Assembly (NCBI RefSeq): GCF_003014655.1
Contig: NZ_PYAT01000002.1
Coordinates: forward strand, 62,001-126,000
Length of the DNA: 64,000 nucleotides
Direction of reading: 5' to 3'
Origin: Planomicrobium soli
GTDB lineage: Bacteria; Bacillota; Bacilli; Bacillales_A; Planococcaceae
Shown: piece after piece, positions 8,087 to 17,139 of the stretch
Layout: each line of letters starts with the position of its first letter
How positions within the stretch are numbered: position 1 is the first letter of the stretch
Position numbers and translations under genes: made by a program
Notes under the pieces: generated by a model
The model's input: only the letters and a program-made list of their open reading frames with translations
What the model was told of the DNA's origin: nothing
The model's database searches: none

Positions 8087-9063
8087 CGATTCAACTGAAT
8101 GACCGATTTATTTTTCTGGTATTTGTTAGTATGTGGCCTTGAATAGTATTCTTGTACCAAGTAAACAGGTCTTCCTTTTGTTTCTTGGAACACTCTTCCT
8201 AAATATTCTCCAATAATGCCAAGAGACAATAATTGAATACCTCCGAGGAATAATATGACCGCCATCAAAGACGGATAGCCGGGAATAGAATCATTGAACA
8301 GCAAAGTGCGCACCAGTATGAAAAGCATATACAGAAAAGCACAAAGCGACACTGCTAGTCCCAGGAAAGAAGATATGCGCAGCGGTGCAATGGTTGACGC
8401 TGTAATGCCATCAACTGCAAGGTTGAACAATTTCGGATAATTCCACTTTGTGGTCCCCGCTGCTCGCGGCGCCCGGTCGAACAATATTTCTTTTTTGTTA
8501 TAACCGATCCAGCTGAACATCGCTTTCGTGTAGCGCTGGGTTTCCCGCATCTGGTTCAGCGCTTCAATGCATTTACGGTCAAGTAGCCTGAAGTCACCGG
8601 TATTGCTTTGGACTGGAACTGCAGATACCTTTTTCAACAAATTGTAATACGACTCGGAAGACCATTTTTTGAACCAAGTCTCGCCTGCCCGGCTTCTGCG
8701 CCTTGCAAAAACATCGTCATATCCTTGCTCCCAATACTGGATCATTTGTGGAATCAATTCCGGAGGATCTTGCAGATCTGCATCCAGAATAATGACCGCA
8801 TCGCCTCGCACATGGTCAAAGCCGGCGAGCATGGCAATTTCCTTGCCGAAATTTCGTGACAAGTTAATATAGGAGATTTCCTGATGGAACACCGACATCC
8901 CCTTCAAAATTTCAAGTGTACGGTCCGTACTTCCATCATTGACGAACAAATATTCAAAGCGGTATTCCGGAATAGGGGTGGTGACTTTTTTCAACCGTTC
9001 CACAAGAACGGAAAGAACCGCTTCTTCATTATAGGCTGGGATTAGAATTGTAATTAGTCTCAT
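8053..9063 (-). CDS. GtrB-like polyprenyl-phosphate glycosyltransferase
   Basis: This GT2 enzyme (336 residues from the ATG at 9063) has a catalytic GT-A domain (residues 1-225) with ILIPAYNEEAVL, VNDGSTD, LDADLQDPPELIP and QRYTKAMFSWIGY. Two C-terminal membrane spans follow (about 228-290). This is the layout of bactoprenol glucosyltransferase GtrB and dolichyl-phosphate-mannose-type synthases, which load a sugar on undecaprenyl phosphate at the inner membrane face. A GTG at 9075 would add four residues but lacks a good ribosome binding site. A GtrII-like transferase is divergent next door, fitting a two-step decoration of wall polymer or glycan. No GtrA flippase gene is seen in the window. 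Confidence 0.87.
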   Translation of the reverse strand: MRLITILIPAYNEEAVLSVLVERLKKVTTPIPEYRFEYLFVNDGSTDRTLEILKGMSVFHQEISYINLSRNFGKEIAMLAGFDHVRGDAVIILDADLQDPPELIPQMIQYWEQGYDDVFARRRSRAGETWFKKWSSESYYNLLKKVSAVPVQSNTGDFRLLDRKCIEALNQMRETQRYTKAMFSWIGYNKKEILFDRAPRAAGTTKWNYPKLFNLAVDGITASTIAPLRISSFLGLAVSLCAFLYMLFILVRTLLFNDSIPGYPSLMAVILFLGGIQLLSLGIIGEYLGRVFQETKGRPVYLVQEYYSRPHTNKYQKNKSVIQLNRKSLPKKSNDF

Positions 9064-9218
9064 GGTCTTCCACACCTTTCAATGCCATCAGGTTTTTCTG
9101 GATGGGATTCAATACGGTTGCACTCAAGGGCTTGCTTTGAAATCAGGGGCCGCTATGCTATACTTTCGATAGTTTTCACCCTTGCGATAAGAGACATTTC
9201 ACCATAAAGGAGCAGCTT

Positions 9219-10760
9219 ATGCCAGAACAACTATTGTCAAAATGGTTTCATCAAATAAAACCCCAATGGAAAACCGCTTTCCTATCCACAGTCATCATCG
9301 GGTTCTTAACCCATATGTACATATTTACGAATGCTATCCCTAACCACGACAGCTTAGTGAATATATACACACCACAATTCAATTTTGATCTTGGCCGCTT
9401 CTTTCTCTCACCATTCAGCGGAATCAGCTCTTATTTCGATTTGCCGTGGATGAATGGACTTCTTTCCATTCTTTACTTGGCAGTATTTTCTGCCTTGATT
9501 GTCGAACTGCTAGAATTGAAAAAACGTATTTCCATCATATTGACTTCCGGCCTGATCGTCGCTTTCCCGGCAATCAGTTCTATTTTTTCGTATATGTTTA
9601 CAGCAGATGGCTATATGGCCGGGTTCTTGCTTACAGCTTCCGCCTTACTTCTTACTAAAAAATACAAGTACGGCTTTTTGCCCGGCGCTCTGTTGTTTTA
9701 TTTTGCAGTGGGAATTTACCAAGTCAATTTACCGCTGCTCTTAACATTGACTACCCTTTTCTTGATTAGTGAAATCCTTTATAAACCGATTACGTTAAGA
9801 ATTTTTTTTACATATGCTATTCGCTTTTTTGCATTAACTGCCATTGGCATGGCGCTTTATACCATCACCTTTACGCTTTACCGCAACTTCTTCGCGGGCC
9901 AAGTGCGCAACTATCAAGGCCTGAACGAAGTAGGCAACACAGCCGGTTTATGGGAACCAATTTTACGGGTGCGAAATGCTTTTTCCCACTTTTTCTTTCG
10001 AGGATTTGGTCCGGATATGCCCGTCAATTTGTTTGAAATCGCAAATGTTGCCGTTTTCGCCTTGCTCCTGTTAGGGTTTGCATTATTCTTTGTCAAGCGA
10101 AAACAAACCATTTCGAAACCTCTAGCAGCCATTGCGGCCATCTTGATCTTAAGTTTGCCTTTTTCTGCATACAGCCTGTACTTTGTCTCGCCCGGTGTAC
10201 AATACCACATGCTGATGATGTTACCGCTCGTTCCATTTTATTTATTGCCGATTCTTTTTTACGACAATCTTACATCCGCAACACCAAGAACAACCTTGTT
10301 TTCTTGGGGAACGGTACTTGTAACAGCGCTTGTTATTTTCAATTTTGCTTTGATCGCGAATATATCGTACTTTAATATGAATTTAAAATATGAAAAATCG
10401 ACCGCTGCTGTAAACCGCATCGTCAACCGCATCGAACAGACACCAGGCTATGAAAACGCTAATAAACTGGCGGTGTTTGGAGAAATTGCCATGGAGTCCA
10501 AGATGGCGACAAAGTATGTTCCAGAAAGCATTCCGCGCATGACTGGGGCGCTTGGGGATACGTTCTTGCGCTTCCCAAGACATTACCAATACATGATGGA
10601 AGATCTGTATGGCGTTTCATATGATTTGGTAACCCCTGAAGAGTACGAAAGCATTCTGGCAAGCAGCATCTATAAAAATATGGAAAACTGGCCCGCCTCT
10701 GATTCTGTTCGGATTATCGACGATACAATCATCCTCAAGTTGAGTGAAGAGCTTCAATAA
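9219..10760 (+). CDS. GtrII-like membrane glucosyltransferase
   Basis: A 513-residue polytopic protein with about 10-12 membrane spans. The N-terminal signature (GFLTHMYIFTNAIPNHDSL, then GRFFLSPFSGISSYFDLPW) matches the glucosyltransferase GtrII family, in which early loops carry acidic residues needed for transfer from polyprenyl-phosphate-glucose to a surface glycan. A soluble C-terminal tail follows from about residue 400. The gene is divergent from the GtrB-like gene, which would make the lipid-linked donor. Acceptor is unknown; teichoic acid or another wall polymer is likely in a Gram-positive. Its stop is one base from the convergent RNase H-like gene's stop. The ATG follows AAGGAGCAGCTT. 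Confidence 0.8.
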   Translation: MPEQLLSKWFHQIKPQWKTAFLSTVIIGFLTHMYIFTNAIPNHDSLVNIYTPQFNFDLGRFFLSPFSGISSYFDLPWMNGLLSILYLAVFSALIVELLELKKRISIILTSGLIVAFPAISSIFSYMFTADGYMAGFLLTASALLLTKKYKYGFLPGALLFYFAVGIYQVNLPLLLTLTTLFLISEILYKPITLRIFFTYAIRFFALTAIGMALYTITFTLYRNFFAGQVRNYQGLNEVGNTAGLWEPILRVRNAFSHFFFRGFGPDMPVNLFEIANVAVFALLLLGFALFFVKRKQTISKPLAAIAAILILSLPFSAYSLYFVSPGVQYHMLMMLPLVPFYLLPILFYDNLTSATPRTTLFSWGTVLVTALVIFNFALIANISYFNMNLKYEKSTAAVNRIVNRIEQTPGYENANKLAVFGEIAMESKMATKYVPESIPRMTGALGDTFLRFPRHYQYMMEDLYGVSYDLVTPEEYESILASSIYKNMENWPASDSVRIIDDTIILKLSEELQ

Positions 10761-10761
10761 A

Positions 10762-11439
10762 CTACTTATCCTTTTTTTCATCTGCTGTTAATTCCAGCGT
10801 TCCGCTGATTTCAATTCCATTTAAAGCCTGGGTCGCCAGCCGATCCGCTTCCGCATTGGATTTCCTTGGTACCAGCTCGTATTCCGGCTGGATGCCAAGG
10901 TCTTTTATTTTTTGGTCAATCCGGTCTGCCCACTTGGATAAATCAGCTTCAAGCGCCGGCCACTCCCCGCTCATTTGATTGATCACCACTTTAGAATCTC
11001 CAATGAACCGCACAGGTAAATGATGAACATTCAACAACTCCAATTCTTGAACGCACAGGTAAAGCGCTGCATATTCTGCTTCGTTATTTGAAATCAGTTC
11101 AGCAGAAGGCGCATTCTGTCGCAAACGGTAAGACTTGCCATTTTGTTCATAATAAATAACACAGCCAAAACCTGCTCGGTTTGTTTCCTTGTCAAAGCCG
11201 CCATCAAAATAAACCTCGATATTATGAGGCTCTGTTTCAATTCCTTTTATATAGCCTTTCAATTCTTTCAGCGTCCAAGTACTGTCAAATCGATCAACAA
11301 ATTGCAGACTTCTTACGCGCCCTGTACGCTCAATATCTTCTGCCAGCAGCACCGCTTGCGCTGCCGGCATTTCATCCGAACGGAAAAAAGTTTCCGTCCC
11401 TTTTGGTGTCCGATAAGCCCATTCAATTCGGATATTCAT
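10762..11439 (-). CDS. RNase HI-like protein (YpeP type)
   Basis: The 225-residue protein has an N-terminal region of about 70 residues and a C-terminal RNase H fold domain. The four acidic active-site residues are in place: Asp79 (VYFDGG), Glu120 (SNNEAEYAAL), Asp148 (IGDSKVV) and Asp199 (AEADRLA). It may remove RNA from RNA-DNA hybrids. The N-terminal part (RIEWAYRTPKGTETFFRSDEM) resembles that of Bacillus YpeP-like proteins and is not a classical hybrid-binding domain. No operon partner is evident. Start has a GGGGGAGC ribosome binding site. Confidence 0.85.
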   Translation of the reverse strand: MNIRIEWAYRTPKGTETFFRSDEMPAAQAVLLAEDIERTGRVRSLQFVDRFDSTWTLKELKGYIKGIETEPHNIEVYFDGGFDKETNRAGFGCVIYYEQNGKSYRLRQNAPSAELISNNEAEYAALYLCVQELELLNVHHLPVRFIGDSKVVINQMSGEWPALEADLSKWADRIDQKIKDLGIQPEYELVPRKSNAEADRLATQALNGIEISGTLELTADEKKDK

Positions 11440-11557
11440 TAATGCTCCCCCTTTTCCTTTCCATGTACTTGTCTTATTTCCGTTCTAGTGCCCCATAAAC
11501 TCTCCGCTGCAACCGCTACCCAAAAGGAGGCCCTTAAAAATATTTTTTTCGAGCAAC

Positions 11558-11719
11558 ATGATGCTGCCCATCATGCCCATGTATTTGGCAGCTATGTCCA
11601 CTGATTCCGGAACGATGCCAGGGTATGTGCCTGTACTCTCAGTCATTATTGGATACGCACTGATATCCGCATATGTGGTGCTGCTTATAAGAGCAGTAAA
11701 AGCGTTACGGGCAAAATAG
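11558..11719 (+). CDS. Possible small hydrophobic protein (53 aa)
   Basis: A 53-codon plus-strand reading frame starts MMLPIMPMYLAAM and has one strong hydrophobic helix (VPVLSVIIGYALISAYVVLL) followed by a basic end (RAVKALRAK), as in single-span membrane peptides. An AGGAGG at 11525-11530 is 27 bases upstream of the ATG, too far for normal use; the frame stays open back to that site, where only an ATA codon (11540) is well placed. The antisense frame also stays open for 110 codons. Real coding status is uncertain. Confidence 0.3.
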   Translation: MMLPIMPMYLAAMSTDSGTMPGYVPVLSVIIGYALISAYVVLLIRAVKALRAK

Positions 11720-11727
11720 CAAAAAAA

Positions 11728-11767
11728 AGGACCTCTTTTCAGCCAATCGACTGAAAAAAGAGGTCCT
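11728..11767 (-). terminator. Intrinsic terminator
   Basis: AGGACCTCTTTT plus CAG pairs with CTG plus AAAAGAGGTCCT across a short loop; a T-run follows on the minus strand (11721-11728). It ends the DUF695-RraB gene and could act on the opposite strand too. Confidence 0.85.
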
Positions 11768-11789
11768 GTTTTTCTCGTTTCTATACCGC

Positions 11790-12542
11790 TCATTCTATAA
11801 CTGCAACTGTCTCCCATCCATCGTATTCCCCTTGGAACCTCTCTGAAATTTCCAGCAGCAAGTCAGTAAGCTCATCTATAGCATCATGGGTCACAAAATC
11901 GACTCGTGATATATACACAACATAATTGCCGTCATCGTCTTTTTCAAACGAACCTTCCTCCACTGTAAAACCTTCTTGCTGGATAGTGTCCGCGAACTGC
12001 CTCATCATTTTTTTATCCTGAAACAAAATGAAATGCTCCACTCTGCGCGGCGATTCCAAACTATCGCCTGATAGCGCCAGCGTCTCCAATACATCCTGGT
12101 TTCCCATGCGTTGAAATTGAAACGAGTCCGGGTAGAGAACTTCAAAGTAAAAATCCCAGCTTTGGGTTTCCTCCAGTTTAAAAACTTCCACTTCATAGCC
12201 GGCTAAAAAATACAATCTGTTAACAATTAGCGCAAGTTGTTCTTCCTCTTCATGCGGTGAATAGAAAAATACATCCCGATTGCCGTCAGTCGTAAGTTTC
12301 CCGACATTGACATACTGCTTGCCTTCTGCCGCTTCAAATAATTCTTCTTCGATAAGAGTCAATCGATCCGCTTCCACTCCAGCATGCAAGCCATCGCTGT
12401 CAGGATTTTTCAAAGGCAGGCGCATTGCAAAAGCATGCTTGTACTTCTCCATATCCAGTTCTTGCGAAACCTCCATATCCAAAACGATTGATGCCGGTTT
12501 GCCATCAATTAATTCAACATACGTATCCCAGTATTCCGACAT
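11790..12542 (-). CDS. DUF695 and RraB domain protein
   Basis: This 250-residue protein combines an N-terminal DUF695 region (about 1-130, EYWDTYVELIDGKPASIVLDME, FFYSPHEEEEQLA) with a C-terminal domain like the RNase E inhibitor RraB (about 160-250, VEHFILFQDKKMMRQFADTIQQEGF, then DGNYVVYISRVDFVTHDAIDELTDLLLEISE). RraB binds RNase E in enterobacteria. Bacillales normally lack RNase E, so a different partner is expected here, if RNA decay is involved at all. It is monocistronic. Domain assignment is from pattern recognition; function is not established. Confidence 0.72.
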   Translation of the reverse strand: MSEYWDTYVELIDGKPASIVLDMEVSQELDMEKYKHAFAMRLPLKNPDSDGLHAGVEADRLTLIEEELFEAAEGKQYVNVGKLTTDGNRDVFFYSPHEEEEQLALIVNRLYFLAGYEVEVFKLEETQSWDFYFEVLYPDSFQFQRMGNQDVLETLALSGDSLESPRRVEHFILFQDKKMMRQFADTIQQEGFTVEEGSFEKDDDGNYVVYISRVDFVTHDAIDELTDLLLEISERFQGEYDGWETVAVIE

Positions 12543-12723
12543 TTCAATCCCTCCACTCTATGGATAATTTCTTCGAGGCAATATGCCTGTAGCTGCAACC
12601 CTAATAATAAGAGTTGAATTTATTATACTTTTTTTCAGGGAAAATGAAATAAAAATATTCTGACTTCCAAAGTTTCACTTTAAAGCATCTATTGTATAAT
12701 CAGAAAAAAGGAGTGGTGTATTC

Positions 12724-13431
12724 GTGAAGATGACTCAAGCAGGCTCTATCTACCAGTTGGCTTTCATGCCCCGTTTTTTTCCGGTAAACTGTTATTTGGT
12801 CGAAGAAGACAACGAATTAACACTTGTTGATGCTGCACTCCCCTTCAGTGCAAAAGGCATATTGAAAGCGGCACAAAAAATCGGAAAACCCATTACGAAT
12901 ATCATTTTGACCCATGCCCATAGCGACCATATCGGTGCGCTTGATGCACTGAAAACGAATTTTCCAAATGCTTTACTATCAATTTCAGCCAGGGAGGCAC
13001 GTTTACTGGCAGGTGATAAAACCCTGCTACCGGAGGAAGCTGGCCGCCCAATAAAAGGCGGCGTCCCAAAAAACATCAAATCCAAGCCGGATATCCTTCT
13101 TGCAGAAGGCGATTTCATCGGCTCTCTGGAAGTGATTTTTTCTCCTGGCCATACACCTGGTTCCATCTCGCTCCTAGACCGCAGAACCAATAGCTTAATC
13201 GCAGGAGACGCACTTCACACGAGAGGCGGCGTTGCCGTATCGGGCACTTTAAAGCTATCCTTCCCTTTTCCTGCGCTAGCCACTTGGGATAAAAAAGCTG
13301 CGCTCGAGAGTGCAAAAAAGCTGCAGAGCTTTAAACCTGACTTATTGGCAGTCGGTCATGGCAGAATGATCCGCAACCCTTCGAAAGCGTTTCTGAAAGC
13401 CATAAGAGAAAGCAAAACTAGCTTAAATTAA
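12724..13431 (+). CDS. MBL-fold metallo-hydrolase
   Basis: A 235-residue metallo-beta-lactamase-fold hydrolase. The metal site motif THAHSDH is present (His64, His66, Asp68, His69), with further ligands in the FSPGHTPGS and IAGDAL segments and a final GHG near residue 210. This pattern is that of glyoxalase II-like or broad MBL hydrolases in Bacillales; substrate unknown. The start is GTG at 12724 with AAGGAGTG 8 bases upstream; an ATG two codons later is an alternative. It stands alone on the plus strand. Confidence 0.85.
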   Translation: MKMTQAGSIYQLAFMPRFFPVNCYLVEEDNELTLVDAALPFSAKGILKAAQKIGKPITNIILTHAHSDHIGALDALKTNFPNALLSISAREARLLAGDKTLLPEEAGRPIKGGVPKNIKSKPDILLAEGDFIGSLEVIFSPGHTPGSISLLDRRTNSLIAGDALHTRGGVAVSGTLKLSFPFPALATWDKKAALESAKKLQSFKPDLLAVGHGRMIRNPSKAFLKAIRESKTSLN

Positions 13432-13438
13432 AAGCAAA

Positions 13439-13476
13439 GCCGCTTTTCGGAGACAAGATAGGTTTCGGAAAGCGGC
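13439..13476 (-). terminator. Probable terminator of the GT2 gene
   Basis: GCCGCTTTT (13439-13447) pairs with GGAAAGCGGC (13467-13476) and on the minus strand leads into TTTGCTTTT. It lies between convergent genes. Confidence 0.5.
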
Positions 13477-13533
13477 AATCTTTCCTGGAGTTCTGCCATT
13501 TCTCCGCTTATTTGCAAGTTGCTACAAACTGGA

Positions 13534-14634
13534 TCAAATCCATTTTTTTGATTTCGGTCCAAACAAGTTCAATGTTCTACGGATAAAGCTCTTGATTTTA
13601 AAATACCAATAAATCCATTCTACTTTTCCGGTTGCGATCCAATTACCGATCAGCAGTTTTTCAAAATTTTCTTCGCTGAAATAGTGAAGCTGCTCATTCA
13701 CAGAACTATCCCACATAATTTTTAATATGTGTTTTTTTACTTGCCGTGAGGTTAAGGTGCTTTTTGGATGAAACAAGTTAGAGAAGCAAGCTACGATCCG
13801 GGTTGTATAAAATGCTTCTACCAAGTCAATATTTCTGGCAGCATATGCGCGGTTCCGCTTTAGAAATTCCCGAGTTCTCTGGAAAAGCAGCTGCTGATTC
13901 TCAAACAGATTCGGACGGAAAGTGCTGGTAATGGATGCACTGTTGGACGTCATATAATTATAGAAAGGCTGTTCAATAATTTTTATGCGGCTGCATTTTT
14001 CCAAATAGGCCAGGTTGAACAACATATCTTCTCCCCGAATTACCTCACGTTCAAACTGTAAGTCATTTTCTTGGATGATAGCGGTGAGATAAATCTTGTT
14101 CCAGTTGAAGTGGATAAAGTAGTCCCGATAAAGTTCACCAAAAAAGTTTAGTAATTCTTCTATTGTAAAACTGCCGGTTCTGTAAAAATGAAAGATTTCA
14201 TCACTGACCAATCGATTGTCATATTCTATCATGTTCTTAAAGCCGCAAATCACCAACTGATGTTTTTCCCCAAGTTCAGCTACCATAGTTTCCGTCATCC
14301 TTGGCTCGATCGTATCATCGCCGTCAACAAATTGAATATACTTCCCTCTTGCAGCCTGTATGCCTGTGTTTCTGGCCGCTGAAGGCCCGGCGTTTTCTTG
14401 GTGCACGACTCTTATCCGGCTGTCCCACTGGGCATATTCGTCACACATCTTGCTGCTTCGATCTGTAGAACCATCATCTATAAGAAGCACTTCAATATTC
14501 TCATATGTTTGTTTCAGGATGCTAGATATGCAATTTCCAATATAGTCTTCTGAGTTGTAAACTGGGACGACGATGCTGACTAACTTTTTCCCTTCCAAAG
14601 CTTTCCCACATCTCCTCCGTGCTATGACTTTCAC
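13534..14634 (-). CDS. Family 2 glycosyltransferase (EpsJ/CpsJ-like)
   Basis: A 366-residue GT2 enzyme. The GT-A core covers residues 18-230 with VSIVVPVYNSEDYIGNCI, LIDDGSTDRS, NAGPSAARNTGI and the metal-binding FVDGDD. A longer helical C-terminal part (about 230-366) follows, without membrane spans, as in polysaccharide or teichoic-acid transferases. The annotated start is GTG at 14634, weakly supported; a TTG at 14598, just before EGKKLVSIVVPVYN, is an alternative. Donor and acceptor are unknown and no polysaccharide cluster surrounds it. Confidence 0.85.
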   Translation of the reverse strand: MKVIARRRCGKALEGKKLVSIVVPVYNSEDYIGNCISSILKQTYENIEVLLIDDGSTDRSSKMCDEYAQWDSRIRVVHQENAGPSAARNTGIQAARGKYIQFVDGDDTIEPRMTETMVAELGEKHQLVICGFKNMIEYDNRLVSDEIFHFYRTGSFTIEELLNFFGELYRDYFIHFNWNKIYLTAIIQENDLQFEREVIRGEDMLFNLAYLEKCSRIKIIEQPFYNYMTSNSASITSTFRPNLFENQQLLFQRTREFLKRNRAYAARNIDLVEAFYTTRIVACFSNLFHPKSTLTSRQVKKHILKIMWDSSVNEQLHYFSEENFEKLLIGNWIATGKVEWIYWYFKIKSFIRRTLNLFGPKSKKWI

Positions 14635-14754
14635 TTTAACTTCATCCTATTTCTTTTATCCATCTTATTCGCGAAGTTTCATCCCAAATCCTTCTTGGCA
14701 ACTAGCTATCCTGCAGAATGCTTCACATGCGAAACCACTTAAAATATACCGCAA

Positions 14755-14787
14755 AAAACCGGCATCTTATGGAAAGATGCCGGTTTT
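14755..14787 (-). terminator. Intrinsic terminator of the GGDEF-EAL gene
   Basis: Fourteen-base stem AAAACCGGCATCTT (14755-14768) against AAGATGCCGGTTTT (14774-14787), with T-rich flank on the minus strand, just after the stop codon side of the gene. Confidence 0.85.
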
Positions 14788-14792
14788 AATGA

Positions 14793-16910
14793 TCACCAAT
14801 ATTTTTTGGGGGTCTTACTTAAATCATGCATGTTTGCTGGCAATGGGCGGCTAAAATAATAGCCTTGGCCTTCATCGCACTTTTCCTCTTTCAAAAAGCT
14901 CAACTGGGTTTCATCTTCAATTCCTTCAGCAATTACCTGCATATTAAGTTTGTGAGCCAATGAAATAATGGTAGAAGTGATTGTTTTGCCGTTCAAATCT
15001 TGTGTAATATCAGCGACAAAGCTTCGGTCAATCTTGACCCTGTCAAACGAAAATTGCCTTAAATAACTGAGGGACGTATAGCCTGTACCAAAATCATCGA
15101 TTGATAGGGAAATCCCTAATTCTTTCAGGTTCGTTAAACTGTCTTTCAACACTTTTGTATCTTCCATCAATATACTTTCCGTCACTTCAAGCTCCAACCA
15201 TCTTGCTTCCAGACCTGTTTCTTCAAGTACTGTTTTAACTGTTTCCACAAAGTTTGGATGCTGTAATTGGATGGTTGAAATATTGACACACATTTTAAAT
15301 GGCGGGTATCCAAGTTCCTGCCATGCTTTATTCTGGGCACAGGCTGTTTGCAGCATCCATTTGCCAATTGATACGATGTGACCGCTTTCCTCTGAAATCG
15401 GGATGAAGTTATCGGGTGGAACCATCCCGAGTTCCGGATGTTTCCATCTTATCAGTGCTTCCATAGCTCGAATTTCTCCGGTGCTTAAGTCTGTGATCGG
15501 CTGGTAATGCACTATAAATTCCTGATTGGCCATGGCAGTCTTCAAGCCTTTTTCAAGCGTAAGTTTATAAGCCGTTTTCCGGTCAAGTTCTTCTGAATAA
15601 ACGGTATAGTTGTTCTTTCCATACTTTTTTGTGTAATACATGGCCGTATCGGCCTTCTTAATCAAACTATCTACATTTTCTTCTGTACCATTACTGAAAG
15701 CAATACCGATGCTTGCAGAAACTGACAAAGAATGCCCCATAATTTCGAAAGGTTCCGCTATTGCTTGATTTAATCGTTTTGCCAACTCAATAGCTTCTTG
15801 CTCTGCGATGCTAGGCAACAAAACGGCAAATTCGTCTCCTGCGAAACGGCCAACAGTGTCCGTTTTTCGCACATTCTCCGTCAATCTTTTGGAAACCGTT
15901 TTTAAAAATTCATCTCCTGCATGATGTCCTAGCGAATCATTGATAAACTTGAATCTGTCCAAATCCACAAAGAGAACAGCTACGGGTTTTTCATTTGTTT
16001 CTGACAGTTTAAAAACTTGCCTTAATCGGTCTTCGAACAGTTTCCGGTTCGACAGCTTTGTCAAAGAATCAAAGAAAACAAGTTCTTCCATCAATTTCTG
16101 ATGTTCCACTTTATCTGTTATGTCTTTTACAATGCCATAAGCTCCTGTTATTTTACCGGCTTGTTTCATCGGAAAACTGGTCACTTCTATATTTCTTCTT
16201 TTTCCGTCTCTTCGATTGATAGAGATTTCATAACTGGCCGGAATGCCCTGCAGTGCCTCGTTAAAGTGTTGAAGGGTGGTTGTTAAGTCTTCGGAAACGA
16301 TAAGCGGAGCAAACGACATTTCAAGCAGTTCCTTAGTGGAATATCCGGTCAAAGTTTCGCATCCTGGATTTGCATCAGTAAAAACGCCTTCCAGATCCAT
16401 TGTAAAGATAGCATCCGGATTATTATAAAATAAAGATTTAAATCGTTCTTTGCTTTCTTCAAGCTTCAAATTGGCAGTAACTTCTCCAGTCACATCAAAA
16501 ACGGTACCAAAAAGCAAAGTCTTTCCGTTTCTTTCCATCCTCGTTCCGTGAATTTCCACATGGATTAGTTCTCCGTCCTTTTTATAGACTCTCGCTCGAT
16601 AACGAGATAAATCTTCCCGGTTATCCACCCTGCTTTTTATCCTTTCCTTCACTATTGATAAATCGTCAGGATGAAATAAATCTTCTATTGTCATTTTGCC
16701 TGCCAGAAATTCTTCTTCTGTATATCCAGTCAGGGTGCAAAAGTGCTGATTAATAAAGGAGAATGCCCAGCCATCTAATATATACATACTTACAGGAGAA
16801 TTTTGTATCATAACTTCAAACATTTCTTTATAGAATGAATTTTTCTCTGCCTCGTCTTTTTGGGCTGCAATTGAAAGAGTCATGTTTGTATTTGTAGTCT
16901 TGATTTTCAT
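14793..16910 (-). CDS. PAS-PAS-GGDEF-EAL cyclic-di-GMP protein
   Basis: A 705-residue cytoplasmic signalling protein. Two PAS domains with following PAC segments (about 30-145 and 155-270) precede a GGDEF domain (about 280-445) and an EAL domain (about 455-700). The diguanylate cyclase signature is AGDEF (357-361), an active-type variant, with FVDLDRFKFINDSLGH. The EAL domain keeps EAL (484-486), ELEVTESI, IDDFGTGYTSL, KIDRSFV and AEGIE, so phosphodiesterase activity is likely. It may be bifunctional. The ATG at 16910 is chosen over a TTG at 16925 because GGAGGA lies just before it. It has no membrane span, so the PAS domains probably sense a cytoplasmic signal. Confidence 0.93.
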   Translation of the reverse strand: MKIKTTNTNMTLSIAAQKDEAEKNSFYKEMFEVMIQNSPVSMYILDGWAFSFINQHFCTLTGYTEEEFLAGKMTIEDLFHPDDLSIVKERIKSRVDNREDLSRYRARVYKKDGELIHVEIHGTRMERNGKTLLFGTVFDVTGEVTANLKLEESKERFKSLFYNNPDAIFTMDLEGVFTDANPGCETLTGYSTKELLEMSFAPLIVSEDLTTTLQHFNEALQGIPASYEISINRRDGKRRNIEVTSFPMKQAGKITGAYGIVKDITDKVEHQKLMEELVFFDSLTKLSNRKLFEDRLRQVFKLSETNEKPVAVLFVDLDRFKFINDSLGHHAGDEFLKTVSKRLTENVRKTDTVGRFAGDEFAVLLPSIAEQEAIELAKRLNQAIAEPFEIMGHSLSVSASIGIAFSNGTEENVDSLIKKADTAMYYTKKYGKNNYTVYSEELDRKTAYKLTLEKGLKTAMANQEFIVHYQPITDLSTGEIRAMEALIRWKHPELGMVPPDNFIPISEESGHIVSIGKWMLQTACAQNKAWQELGYPPFKMCVNISTIQLQHPNFVETVKTVLEETGLEARWLELEVTESILMEDTKVLKDSLTNLKELGISLSIDDFGTGYTSLSYLRQFSFDRVKIDRSFVADITQDLNGKTITSTIISLAHKLNMQVIAEGIEDETQLSFLKEEKCDEGQGYYFSRPLPANMHDLSKTPKKYW

Positions 16911-17097
16911 AGATGCTTCCTCCAATAAATGATAGGTACTATAAAATTCTCGCAGTGCCTTTTATAGTTTTCCTCATCATACCAAACTGCTTACATCTTA
17001 TGTAGTAAATTAGGAATAAAGTTTTAATTTGTCATTTTTTAAAGTGCTTCTTATTATTTCTATCTTTTATTGTATAAGCCTATAAAAAACATAAAGA

Positions 17098-17135
17098 AGA
17101 AGGCCTTACTTTCCAATGGAATAATAAGACCTTCT
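17098..17135 (-). terminator. Intrinsic terminator of the sortase operon
   Basis: AGAAGGCCTTA (17098-17108) pairs with TAAGACCTTCT (17125-17135) and ends in TCTTCTTT on the minus strand. Confidence 0.75.
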
Positions 17136-17139
17136 CGAT

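Noticed and set aside
11485-11817. A 110-codon minus-strand reading frame
   Set aside because: It runs through a terminator and overlaps the end of the DUF695 gene; the translated sequence has no family features and no ribosome binding site.
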